DNA of 31,867 nt from an uncultured bacterium. Its GTDB lineage: Bacteria > Bacteroidota > Bacteroidia > Bacteroidales > Bacteroidaceae. Positions 24,933 through 31,867 of this stretch are shown piece by piece. How positions within the stretch are numbered: position 1 is the first letter of the stretch; every line of letters begins with the position of its first letter. The stretch covers positions 1-31,867 of the forward strand of contig CAJMQT010000004.1 of assembly GCA_905215655.1 (NCBI GenBank). Reading direction: 5' to 3'. The notes below the pieces were generated by a model. That model was not told the DNA's origin and did no database searches. It was given only the letters and a program-made list of their open reading frames with translations. Both the position numbers and the translations under genes were made by a program.

Positions 24933-25544
24933 TTATGCCTCGTCCAGCCAACCGGCTCCCTCCCTCGGGAGGGTTGGGGAGGGGCTTCCCAACCAATTAC
25001 CAACAATCTTCTTCCCGTCAGGAGTAAGCACACTTTCGGGATGGAACTGTATTCCGTGAATATCGTAAGACCGGTGACGGAGCGCCATGATATGCCCGTC
25101 GTCACTCTCGGCGGTCACTTCGAGACAGTCGGGCAGGCTCTCTTTGTCCACCACCCAACTGTGATAACGCCCCATGACGAGACGACGCGGACAGCCGTCG
25201 AATATCGGGTCGGTACCGAACTGCGTGCCTTCAACCGCCACACCGTGGTAAACGTCACTAAGGTTGGTCAGCTTCGCGCCGAACACCTCTCCTATCGCCT
25301 GATGTCCGAGACAAACTCCGAGTATGGGTTTCAGCCCCTTGTATCTGTCGATAACATCAAGCAGAAGACCGGCTTCGGAAGGTATGCCGGGACCGGGACT
25401 GAGCACCAGCTTGTCAAAACATTCGAGCTGCGGCAGCGTGAAACGGTCGTTGCGATACACGCTGACGTCGGCGCCAAGTTCTTTCAACAAGTGAAAGAGG
25501 TTATAAGTAAAGCTGTCGTAATTGTCGATTATTGCTATTTTCAT
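24933..25544 (-). CDS. trpG: Anthranilate synthase, glutaminase subunit
   Basis: Releases ammonia from glutamine for TrpE. The class I glutaminase triad is visible: Cys78 in GVCLGHQ, His168 and Glu170 in FHPES. The oxyanion motif SPGPGIP lies at 49-55. At 203 residues it is about 15 longer than usual. Residues 187-203 (SPSPTLPREGAGWLDEA) are encoded by a C/G-rich repeat element (24954-24987) and flanking DNA, not by family sequence. It is the last gene of the trp operon and starts 1 bp after the trpE stop codon, so translation is probably coupled. A pabA-like dual role in folate synthesis is possible, since none is seen elsewhere in the window. Confidence 0.93.
   Translation of the reverse strand: MKIAIIDNYDSFTYNLFHLLKELGADVSVYRNDRFTLPQLECFDKLVLSPGPGIPSEAGLLLDVIDRYKGLKPILGVCLGHQAIGEVFGAKLTNLSDVYHGVAVEGTQFGTDPIFDGCPRRLVMGRYHSWVVDKESLPDCLEVTAESDDGHIMALRHRSYDIHGIQFHPESVLTPDGKKIVGNWLGSPSPTLPREGAGWLDEA
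24954..24987. repeat. C/G-rich palindromic element inside the trpG 3' end
   Basis: GGCTCCCTCCCTCGGGAGGG, then TTGGGGAGGGGCTT. It is the inverted partner of 24572-24609. Read on the minus strand in the trpG frame it gives SPSPTLPREG. Confidence 0.85.
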
Positions 25545-25545
25545 C

Positions 25546-26958
25546 CTACATCTCCTCCGCCATTATTATTGCTTTGCGCAAAGCGCCAAGCTTGTTGTTA
25601 ACTTCTTGAAGTTCATACTCCTCGTTGCTCTTTGCAACGATGCCTCCGCCTGCCTGGAACCACAGCTCGCCGTTACGGCTGACGAACGTTCGTATCGTTA
25701 TAGCCTGATTAAGATTGCCGTTCAGTCCGATAAATCCTATGCAGCCGCCGTAAGCTCCGCGGTTGTGCGGCTCATACTCGCTGATAAGCTGCATGGCGCG
25801 AACCTTCGGGGCACCGCTGAGCGTTCCGGCCGGGAAAGTGTCGAAGAAAGCCTTTATCGGATTGCATCCCTCTTCCAAAGTGCCGCTGACACGACTTACA
25901 AGATGTATAACATGGCTGTAATACTGGATGTCCTTGTAGAAGTCAACCTTCACGTCGTGACAGTTGCGGCTCAGGTCGTTGCGCGCCAAGTCGACAAGCA
26001 TGACGTGTTCGGCGTTCTCCTTCGGGTCTTTACGCAGATATTCAGCGCCACGTCGGTCAGCCTCCGCGTCGGCGGTGCGCTTTGTCGTTCCGGCTATCGG
26101 GTCGATGTAAGCATGCCGTCCGTCAATACGGCAGTGGGTTTCGGGACTGCTTCCCAAAATGCGGAAACCTCCGAAATCGAAATAGAAAAGATAAGGTGAC
26201 GGATTGACACTTCTCAACGCACGGTAGAGCTTGAAGTCGTCGCCCTCATAACGTTGGACGAACCTTCGCGACAAAACAATCTGAAAGACGTCGCCACGTT
26301 GGCAATGCTTTATTCCACGGCGGATGTTCTCTTTGTGCTCTTCGTCGGTCAAAGGAGAGGTAGCTTCGCCTACTCCACGGAAATTATAAGCCTTCACATT
26401 GCCCTTGTTTATCCGCAAGATCAGGCTTTTTATATGTTCGCCGGCGTCTTCGCCGTCAGCCGTCAGGGTTACAAGGGTCATCTTATTATTAAAATGATCG
26501 AACACTATCACGTCGCGGTAAAGGATATAACAAACGTCGGGAGCGTCGTTCTCGTTCATCGTCACGTCCTTCACGGCTATGTTTTCGAGGTATCTCACAG
26601 CGTTGAAAGACGTGTAGCCGTAAAGTCCGCAGCAGCCCAAGGCGTCGCCTTCGACATGAAACGAACTTATAAAATCCATTAACGCGGCATCGCAGTTGTA
26701 AGCCTCGCTTATCTCTTTCACAGTCTTCCGTCCGTCGGGATACGTACATTCCGCCTTGCCGTGTGCCACCGCCACGCTGCCGAGAGGATTGACACAGATG
26801 AACGAACGGCTGTTGCCAGCGTCATGATAGTCAGAACTTTCCATCAACGCACTTTGCGGATAGATGTCCCGAAGGTGCATGTAGACGCTGACGGGAGTAA
26901 ACAAATCCGCCAGAACCGTGCGGCTCTCGGCACGGTATTCGTATTTAGAAGTTTCCAT
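25546..26958 (-). CDS. trpE: Anthranilate synthase, chorismate-binding subunit
   Basis: Converts chorismate and ammonia to anthranilate, the committed and normally Trp-inhibited step. The 470-residue form starts at METSKYEY. An AGCAGGCG sequence precedes this ATG, and the frame's earlier ATG at 27009 would add 17 unconserved residues deep inside trpB. The N-terminal lobe has SALMESSD (36-43), equivalent to the LLES Trp-binding motif, so feedback inhibition is expected. The chorismate-binding domain carries FQIVLSRRF, GSSPETH, IDPIAGTTKR and DLARNDLSR, all family motifs. The start overlaps the trpB end by 14 bp. Confidence 0.95.
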   Translation of the reverse strand: METSKYEYRAESRTVLADLFTPVSVYMHLRDIYPQSALMESSDYHDAGNSRSFICVNPLGSVAVAHGKAECTYPDGRKTVKEISEAYNCDAALMDFISSFHVEGDALGCCGLYGYTSFNAVRYLENIAVKDVTMNENDAPDVCYILYRDVIVFDHFNNKMTLVTLTADGEDAGEHIKSLILRINKGNVKAYNFRGVGEATSPLTDEEHKENIRRGIKHCQRGDVFQIVLSRRFVQRYEGDDFKLYRALRSVNPSPYLFYFDFGGFRILGSSPETHCRIDGRHAYIDPIAGTTKRTADAEADRRGAEYLRKDPKENAEHVMLVDLARNDLSRNCHDVKVDFYKDIQYYSHVIHLVSRVSGTLEEGCNPIKAFFDTFPAGTLSGAPKVRAMQLISEYEPHNRGAYGGCIGFIGLNGNLNQAITIRTFVSRNGELWFQAGGGIVAKSNEEYELQEVNNKLGALRKAIIMAEEM

Positions 26959-28153
26959 ATTCGCCTGCTTTATCTTTGTTAGATAGATATGTCTCCACGT
27001 CCTTGTCACCTCTTCCGCTTACCGTCAGCACGACGACGTCGTCGGGTCTGAACGTCATTTTCTTCAACGCGGCAACGGCATGAGCGCTCTCTATTGCCGG
27101 TATTATGCCTTCCATGCGTGTCAGTTCGTAGCCGGCATACAGCGCCTCGTCATCGTTTACGGCGTAGACCTTGCTGCGACCTTTTGCCGCCATGTTGCAG
27201 TGCATCGGTCCGATACCCGGATAATCGAGACCCGCCGAGATGGTGTATGCCTCCTCTATCTGTCCGTCGGGCGTCTGCATGACGAGCATTCTGCTGCCGT
27301 GCAGTATGCCCACCGTGCCCCGATGTATCGTCGCCGCGGTGCGGTCGGTGTCTATTCCGCTGCCTCCCGCCTCTGCAAGGACAATCTTCACGCGCTCGTC
27401 GTCGACATAATGATAGATCGTTCCTGCCGCGTTGGAGCCTCCACCGAGACATGCCACGAGGTAATCGGGGTAGTCACGACCGATTTTCTCTTGCAACTGC
27501 CACTTTATTTCCTCTGAAATCACGCTCTGCATACGTGCCACAAGGTCAGGATAAGGATGTGGTCCCATCGTGGAGCCGACAATATAAAAGGTGTCGGAAG
27601 GATGGCAGCACCAGTCGCGAATTGCCTCCGAACAGGCGTCACTCAGCGTCATATTGCCGGTCGTTACGGGGTGAACCGTGGCGCCGAGCATGCGCATACG
27701 TTCGACGTTTGTATGCTGACGCTCAACGTCGGTCTTGCCCATAAACACCTCACATTGCATGTTCATAAGGGCACAGACGGTAGCCGTCGCGACGCCGTGT
27801 TGGCCCGCTCCCGTCTCGGCAATAATCCTTGTCTTGCCCATTTTCTTGGCAAGCAGTATCTGTCCGATGGTGTTATTGATCTTATGGGCGCCGGTATGGT
27901 TAAGGTCTTCACGTTTCAAATAAAGCTTGCAACCGTACTTTTCGCTCATGCGTTTGGCGTAATAGAGGGGCGAGGGGCGACCAACGTAGTCGCGAAGCAG
28001 GGCATGGTATTCCTTCTTGAACTCGTCGCTCTCGATAATCGGGCGGTAAGCCTTTCTCAAATCGTCCACACATTTATAAAGAATTTCGGGTATATAAGCT
28101 CCTCCGAATTCGCCGTAAAAGCCGTTCTCGTCAACGAAATATGTCTCTTTCAT
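26945..28153 (-). CDS. trpB: Tryptophan synthase beta chain
   Basis: Joins indole and serine to make tryptophan, with pyridoxal phosphate. The cofactor lysine is Lys91 in HTGAHKINN. The phosphate-binding loop is CLGGGSNAAG (about 234-243). The N-terminus FGEFGGAYIPEIL-like sequence (YGEFGGAYIPEIL, 13-25) is typical of TrpB1, the form that pairs with TrpA. The 402-residue length is normal. It follows trpA by 43 bp and overlaps trpE. In this operon it lies between trpA and trpE, not first or beside trpF. Confidence 0.97.
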   Translation of the reverse strand: MKETYFVDENGFYGEFGGAYIPEILYKCVDDLRKAYRPIIESDEFKKEYHALLRDYVGRPSPLYYAKRMSEKYGCKLYLKREDLNHTGAHKINNTIGQILLAKKMGKTRIIAETGAGQHGVATATVCALMNMQCEVFMGKTDVERQHTNVERMRMLGATVHPVTTGNMTLSDACSEAIRDWCCHPSDTFYIVGSTMGPHPYPDLVARMQSVISEEIKWQLQEKIGRDYPDYLVACLGGGSNAAGTIYHYVDDERVKIVLAEAGGSGIDTDRTAATIHRGTVGILHGSRMLVMQTPDGQIEEAYTISAGLDYPGIGPMHCNMAAKGRSKVYAVNDDEALYAGYELTRMEGIIPAIESAHAVAALKKMTFRPDDVVVLTVSGRGDKDVETYLSNKDKAGEYGNF

Positions 28154-28196
28154 AATTCTTTTTCCTTAAAATACAAATTTTTCCTATGTTCGCAAG

Positions 28197-28973
28197 TTAT
28201 TTTTTCAGCGCCTCGAAAAGAGCGTCGAGAGCCTTGTCGGCGTTCTTATGTTCATTCAGAAGGGTGACGAACTTGCTGCCGATGATTGTTCCTGCCGCAT
28301 TATTACGCGCGCTTTCGAGCGTCTGTTTGTTGGATATGCCGAAGCCGATCATGCGCGGATTGCGCAAGTTCATTGCCTCGATGCGCTTGAAATAAGCTTG
28401 TTTCGCCTCGTCAAAGCTCTTCTGCGCGCCGGTGATGGCAGCCGAAGAGACCATGTAAATGAAGCCGTCGGTATGGTCGTCGATGAACCGTATGCGTTCC
28501 TCGCTCGTCTCGGGAGTAATCATCATAATTACCCTTACGCCGTATTTGTCGGCAAGCGGGCGGATGTCGGACAGATAGTCGGCAAACGGAAGGTCGGGAA
28601 TTATCACGCCGGAGACGCCGCACTCAACGCAGCTGGAGAAGAAATTGTCAAATCCGTAGTGCATTATCACATTAAGATAGCCCATCATTACAAGCGGTAT
28701 CCGCACCTCGTCCTTGATTGATTTGAGCTGACTGAAAAGCAGGGTCAGCGTCATTCCGTTTTTCAAAGCCACCGTTCCGGCGCTTTGGATGACCGGTCCG
28801 TCGGCAAGAGGGTCGCTGAACGGTATGCCCACCTCGATAATATCCACGCCCCGGCGTTGCATGGTCGTTATCACATCGGCAGTCCCTTCGAGCGTGGGAC
28901 AGCCCGCACAGAAATATAAGGAGAAGAGTTTCCTGTCCTTGTTTTCAGCAAATAACTTATCTATTTTGTTCAT
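28197..28973 (-). CDS. trpA: Tryptophan synthase alpha chain
   Basis: Cleaves indole-3-glycerol phosphate to indole and glyceraldehyde-3-phosphate, passing indole to TrpB. The TIM-barrel catalytic residues Glu47 and Asp58 lie in IEVGIPFSDPLADGP. The usual TAGDP loop reads CAGCP (22-26). I believe related Bacteroidales proteins also vary here. The length of 258 residues is typical. Its start overlaps the trpF end by 17 bp, suggesting translational coupling. Confidence 0.96.
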   Translation of the reverse strand: MNKIDKLFAENKDRKLFSLYFCAGCPTLEGTADVITTMQRRGVDIIEVGIPFSDPLADGPVIQSAGTVALKNGMTLTLLFSQLKSIKDEVRIPLVMMGYLNVIMHYGFDNFFSSCVECGVSGVIIPDLPFADYLSDIRPLADKYGVRVIMMITPETSEERIRFIDDHTDGFIYMVSSAAITGAQKSFDEAKQAYFKRIEAMNLRNPRMIGFGISNKQTLESARNNAAGTIIGSKFVTLLNEHKNADKALDALFEALKK

Positions 28974-29658
28974 ATTCTTCTTTTATTTCGTTTATAAATT
29001 TATTCAGAAGTGCCACATCTTTCTGCGCCGGAGCCGTCTCGAAACGGCTGTTAAGGTCGATACCGAGCATACGGGGGTGCTTGAACGAGAGCACCTTTCG
29101 GGCGTCTTCGGGACCTATCCCGCCGCTCAGGAGGAAAGGAATGTCGCCGTCGTAAGCATCGAGGACGCTCCAGTCAAACTGTAATCCGTTGCCTCCCGCG
29201 CTCTTTCCTTTGGTGTCAAACAGCAGCATGTCTGCCGTATCACGATATTCGCGCCATCGTTTCACATCGTCGGCGGCGCCCACACTGATTGCCTTGATGA
29301 ACTTTATGCCGGGGTGTATGTCCGGGTCTATCGTCCGGCGCAGGTTGTCTATCATCGTCGGAGACTCGTCTCCGTGCAGCTGAACATAGTCCAGACCGTA
29401 ATTATATACCGCCGTTATTATGTTTTGGGGCATTTCGTTTACAAAGACGCCCACTCTCCCGATATGCCGCCCGCAGCCTTTACCATCCTTGCAAGCCGCG
29501 GCGCCGGCGTAATCGGGTATTGTTCCGGCGTACGACGGAACGGAGGCAACGTAGCGCGGACTCTTCTTCCAGAAGACAAGTCCTATCATGTCAACGCCCA
29601 AATTCTCAACCGCGCGTATGTTGTCCGGCTCGCGCATGCCGCAAACTTTTATTTTCAT
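28957..29658 (-). CDS. trpF: Phosphoribosylanthranilate isomerase
   Basis: Isomerises N-(5-phosphoribosyl)anthranilate in the third step to tryptophan. The catalytic Cys6-type residue lies in KIKVCGMRE. The catalytic Asp is in GIDLNSRFE near the C-terminus. SGGIGPEDA binds phosphate. At 233 residues it is some 25 longer than usual. The excess is around residues 40-70 (PSYAGTIPDYAG, then AAACKDGKGCGRHIG), a Cys/Gly-rich loop between beta strands. It is 33 bp after trpC. Confidence 0.94.
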   Translation of the reverse strand: MKIKVCGMREPDNIRAVENLGVDMIGLVFWKKSPRYVASVPSYAGTIPDYAGAAACKDGKGCGRHIGRVGVFVNEMPQNIITAVYNYGLDYVQLHGDESPTMIDNLRRTIDPDIHPGIKFIKAISVGAADDVKRWREYRDTADMLLFDTKGKSAGGNGLQFDWSVLDAYDGDIPFLLSGGIGPEDARKVLSFKHPRMLGIDLNSRFETAPAQKDVALLNKFINEIKEEYEQNR

Positions 29659-29691
29659 AAGATAACATCACTTTTTAACCGACAGACTTAA

Positions 29692-30507
29692 TCATTCCCT
29701 CCCTTCCTGAGAAAGGTTGAGACTTTCTTTTATCAGTTCTCCCAACGCCTCTCCGGGGTTGTCCGCTTTCATGAAAGTTTCACCGATAAGGAAGCCGCGA
29801 TAGCCTGCCTGACGCAACATCCGGATGGTTTGCGGGCTTGATATGCCGCTCTCGCTGACCTTACATACGTCGGCAGGAAGGCGCTCGGCTATGCGGAACG
29901 AGTTTTGAACGTCGGTCACGAAGGTGCCGAGATTGCGGTTGTTGACGCCGCACGCATCGGGCATAAGGTCGGCATAATCAAGTTCTCGTTCGTCATGCAG
30001 TTCGAGAAGGACCTCCAAGCCCAGCTCGTGAGCAGTTGCAAGAAGACTGCGACAGGCGTCTTTCGGCAGAACGGAGGCTATAAGCAGCACGGCGGAAGCT
30101 CCACAGAGACGTGCCTGAAAGAGCTGATATTCGTCGACGATGAAGTTTTTATACAGCACGGGAATTGTCACTCCCGCCTTGCGGGCGGTGTTGATGAACT
30201 CGTCGCGACCGCCGAAATACATTTCATCGGTAAGGATACTTACCGCCGCAGCGCCGTTCTGCTGGTACGAGAGGGGTATCTCGTCCGCCCTGCCCTGCTC
30301 TTTTATCCATCCCTTCGATGGCGAGCGGCGTTTGAACTCGGCTATTATTCCGCTGGCGGAGCCGAGCAGCGCGGCTTTCAGCGACGGCACGTCACCGCCC
30401 AATATCTTCTCCGTCTCGGCGTGGATAAGCCTTTCGGGCAGAGCCGCCTTAAACCGCTCTACCTCTATGCGCTTGTGCGCCACAATCTCAGTCAGTATGT
30501 CTGTCAT
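29692..30507 (-). CDS. trpC: Indole-3-glycerol phosphate synthase
   Basis: Closes the indole ring from the isomerised phosphoribosyl anthranilate, with loss of CO2. A monofunctional TIM-barrel enzyme: EFKRRSPSKGWI holds the first catalytic lysine, VLYKNFIVDEYQ the second, and ESGISS and IGETFMKADNPG close the barrel. At 271 residues it is slightly long. The last ten residues (SLNLSQEGRE) run through a C/G-rich repeat element (29697-29722), which thus supplies the C-terminus. It lies 84 bp after trpD, and that gap also holds a repeat. Confidence 0.95.
   Translation of the reverse strand: MTDILTEIVAHKRIEVERFKAALPERLIHAETEKILGGDVPSLKAALLGSASGIIAEFKRRSPSKGWIKEQGRADEIPLSYQQNGAAAVSILTDEMYFGGRDEFINTARKAGVTIPVLYKNFIVDEYQLFQARLCGASAVLLIASVLPKDACRSLLATAHELGLEVLLELHDERELDYADLMPDACGVNNRNLGTFVTDVQNSFRIAERLPADVCKVSESGISSPQTIRMLRQAGYRGFLIGETFMKADNPGEALGELIKESLNLSQEGRE
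29697..29722. repeat. Diverged C/G-rich element at the 3' end of trpC
   Basis: CCCTCCCTTCCTGAGAAAGG, then TTGAGA. Similar in order and content to the copies at 24572 and 30529. It codes for the last residues of TrpC. Confidence 0.55.
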
Positions 30508-30528
30508 GTAATTATCTGATATTTAGCA

Positions 30529-30571
30529 CCTGTCCCGACCCTACCTCAGGAAAGGTTTTGAGGGGGACAGG
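30529..30571. repeat. Diverged C/G-rich palindromic element between trpD and trpC
   Basis: CCTGTCCC and GGGGACAGG form an outer stem. Between them GACCCTACCTCAGGAAAGG followed by TTTTGAG matches the core of the 24572 element with several changes. It lies inside the operon, so it is unlikely to be a full terminator. Confidence 0.65.
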
Positions 30572-30591
30572 CGTTCTGTTAGTCTTGGTTT

Positions 30592-31596
30592 TTACTGTGC
30601 GTTTACCTCCACAAACTTTTTAAATGTGGCGAGAGCCTTGCCGCTTTCGAGCGACTCGCGGGCTATCGCGACCGCCTCTTCAAATGTGTGCGAGGGGTCT
30701 ACGACTTGTATTCCGAACGCCGCGTTGACAAGGACGACATTTTTCTGTCCCTCCGTCGAGCGGTTCTCGAGCACGCTGTCAAATATCTTTTTCGCGTCGG
30801 CGGGCGTCTCGCCTCCCGATATGTCGGCGGGCTTTACCACGTCGAAGCCTATGTCTGCGGGATGAACGATGCGCTCATACGAGTTTGTCATTATCTTGAA
30901 CCTGCCCGTAAGGGATATCTCGTCGTAGCCGTCGATGCTGTTCGCTATGCCGTAATCTATGCCGATACGCTGGTAGACGTTTCCGTAAAGGCGCATCTGG
31001 TCGAGGTTTGCGACGCCCAGCAGCTGGCATGAGGGGCGCGCGGGGTTGACCAGCGGACCGAGAAGATTGAAGCAGGTGGGGAACTGCAAGGCGCGGCGAA
31101 CGGGGCCGACAAACTTCAAGGCGTTGGCGAAGAGCGGGGCATGAAGATATACAATGCCGCTCTCGTTAATCGAACGGTTCAGCCGGTCGATGTCTGCCGA
31201 GAACTTGACGCCGTGCGCCTCGATGACGTTAGACGCTCCGCTGGTAGACGTAGCGGCATAATTGCCGTGCTTGGCGACCTTGTATCCCGCTCCTGCAATG
31301 ACGAAACATGAGCAGGTGGATATATTAAAGGTGTTCTTGCCGTCGCCTCCCGTGCCGACAACGTCGATGTATCTGTCGCAGTCGAGCCGTGCCGGCACGC
31401 CCGTCTCGAGCACTCCGTCGCGCAGACCGAGCAGCTCGTCGACCGTCACTCCGCGCATCTGCAACGCCGTAAGCAGGGCGGCTATCTGTTCATCGGGTAT
31501 CTCGTCCTTTGTCAGACCGATCAATATATCGCGCATCTCTTCGCGTGTCAGCTCCTCTTGGTTGAGCACCCGGCTCAAAATATCTTTCATATTCAT
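30592..31596 (-). CDS. trpD: Anthranilate phosphoribosyltransferase
   Basis: Attaches phosphoribose from PRPP to anthranilate, the second step to tryptophan. GTGGDGKNTFNIST (81-94) is the PRPP/Mg loop and KHGNYAATSTSGASNVIEA the following anthranilate-binding region. HPADIGFD and the C-terminal helices complete the family pattern. The length of 334 residues is normal. It is not fused to a glutaminase. It is the first structural gene of the operon and lies 61 bp beyond the predicted attenuator hairpin. An in-frame Met two codons later (31590) is an alternative start. Confidence 0.96.
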   Translation of the reverse strand: MNMKDILSRVLNQEELTREEMRDILIGLTKDEIPDEQIAALLTALQMRGVTVDELLGLRDGVLETGVPARLDCDRYIDVVGTGGDGKNTFNISTCSCFVIAGAGYKVAKHGNYAATSTSGASNVIEAHGVKFSADIDRLNRSINESGIVYLHAPLFANALKFVGPVRRALQFPTCFNLLGPLVNPARPSCQLLGVANLDQMRLYGNVYQRIGIDYGIANSIDGYDEISLTGRFKIMTNSYERIVHPADIGFDVVKPADISGGETPADAKKIFDSVLENRSTEGQKNVVLVNAAFGIQVVDPSHTFEEAVAIARESLESGKALATFKKFVEVNAQ

Positions 31597-31657
31597 ATCT
31601 CGAATACCTTATAATATTAACATTGTTTTTATTTCCTTACTTCCGATAGATCCTTAA

Positions 31658-31697
31658 AAGCAGAAGGCCTGTCGTAAGAACGACAGGCCTTCTGCTT
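31658..31697 (-). terminator. Predicted trp attenuator hairpin
   Basis: AAGCAGAAGGCCTGTCGT (31658-31675) pairs perfectly over 18 bp with 31680-31697 around a 4-nt loop. On the trp-coding strand the stem ends in GCTTTTAAGG, so the U tract is short (four U, two within the stem). It sits 41 nt past the leader-peptide stop codon and 61 nt before trpD. That is where an attenuator belongs. Confidence 0.82.
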
Positions 31698-31729
31698 ATT
31701 TATTCACTTATCCGCACGGCTTCGTAACT

Positions 31730-31751
31730 CTCGACTGTTTAAAATCTCGAG
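31730..31751 (-). promoter_or_regulatory. Candidate 1:2 (anti-antiterminator) stem of the trp leader
   Basis: On the minus strand CTCGA (31747-31751), within codons just after the Trp codons, can pair with TCGAG (31730-31734) past the stop codon. A ribosome stalled at the Trp codons would block it. The freed downstream region includes ACGAAGCC (31718-31725), which can pair in part with GGCCTGTCGT of the terminator stem. The pairing is weak by eye. Confidence 0.4.
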
Positions 31752-31786
31752 CTGCGCCACCACCATGCAAAAAAATTCGTCTTCAT
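31739..31786 (-). CDS. trpL: trp operon leader peptide with three consecutive Trp codons
   Basis: ATG at 31786 opens a 15-codon frame, MKTNFFAWWWRSSRF, ending in TAA at 31739. TGG occurs three times in a row (codons 8-10). Random occurrence of three adjacent Trp codons in a short frame directly upstream of a trp operon is very unlikely. It starts about 20 nt after the predicted transcription start and ends 41 nt before the perfect hairpin at 31658-31697. The expected role is as a sensor: the ribosome stalls at TGG when charged tRNA-Trp is scarce, allowing read-through into trpD. No strong Shine-Dalgarno sequence is seen, as is usual for this phylum. Confidence 0.88.
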   Translation of the reverse strand: MKTNFFAWWWRSSRF

Positions 31787-31814
31787 TTCTATCTTATTAT
31801 TTTGTTTTACGTTG

Positions 31815-31846
31815 CAAAGATAGTGCAAACCGAGAGAAGAATAAAA
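31815..31846 (-). promoter_or_regulatory. Predicted trp operon promoter
   Basis: On the minus strand TATCTTTG (31815-31822) matches TAnnTTTG exactly. Upstream at a 20-nt spacing is TTTT (31843-31846), three of four matches to TTTG; a TTTG at 31847-31850 would need a 24-nt spacer. The start point would be near 31808, giving about 22 nt before the leader peptide. Confidence 0.7.
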
Positions 31847-31867
31847 CAAACCTGTTTGTTTTTTATT

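Noticed and set aside
26959..27009. Upstream start of trpE at 27009
   Set aside because: It would add 17 residues overlapping trpB by 65 bp; the ATG at 26958 has a better upstream AGG-type sequence and begins the family-like region.
31597..31810. T-box or TRAP-type control of the trp operon
   Set aside because: There is no T-box consensus and no spaced run of GAG/UAG triplets; the Trp-rich leader frame explains the layout better.

Overview
The window looks like chromosomal DNA of a Bacteroidales bacterium, most likely Prevotellaceae. The evidence is a SusC/SusD outer-membrane pair with a SusD-type lipoprotein, promoters of the Bacteroidetes type (TTTG about 20 nt upstream of TAnnTTTG), few Shine-Dalgarno sequences, and intergenic regions packed with short repeats. 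I see no tRNA or rRNA gene, no transposase, and no CRISPR array.

Layout. 1-3333: glmS and fmt on +, ending in a large G/C-rich inverted repeat shared with the convergent prfC. 3336-7179: a leftward cluster, LysE-type exporter, DUF4924-like protein, rfbD (dTDP-rhamnose synthesis) and prfC. 7301-8281: a ROK sugar kinase read rightward from a divergent promoter. 8473-20700: a leftward polysaccharide utilisation locus, susC, susD, a fibronectin-III/beta-helix-like lipoprotein, a GH28 polygalacturonase-type enzyme and a GH3 enzyme of the beta-xylosidase clade. Together they suggest use of a pectin, possibly xylose-decorated. 21237-24565: three rightward genes: a half-length aquaporin, a Sua5/YrdC tRNA-modification enzyme and a ClC chloride-transport protein with two CBS domains. 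24933-31822: a complete leftward tryptophan operon in the order trpD-C-F-A-B-E-G.

The clearest regulatory discovery is upstream of trpD. A Bacteroidetes-type promoter is followed by a 15-codon reading frame, MKTNFFAWWWRSSRF, with three consecutive Trp codons, and then by a perfect 18-bp hairpin 41 nt past its stop codon. This is the layout of a ribosome-mediated trp attenuator. The operon order is a rotation of the order I recall for Bacteroides (B-E-G-D-C-F-A).

The other striking theme is intergenic repeats. At least four families occur: 22-bp-period arrays of an AAAAG-RCCGYC-TTTT core at four loci; C/G-rich palindromic elements that also form the 3' ends of trpG and trpC; a 16-bp-period inverted array between the GH28 and GH3 genes; and two MITE-like elements with terminal inverted repeats. 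Heptamer repeats add a minor fifth type. The half-length aquaporin is equivalent to one of the two internal repeats of a normal aquaporin and has its own promoter and terminator, so it may be a real gene rather than debris.
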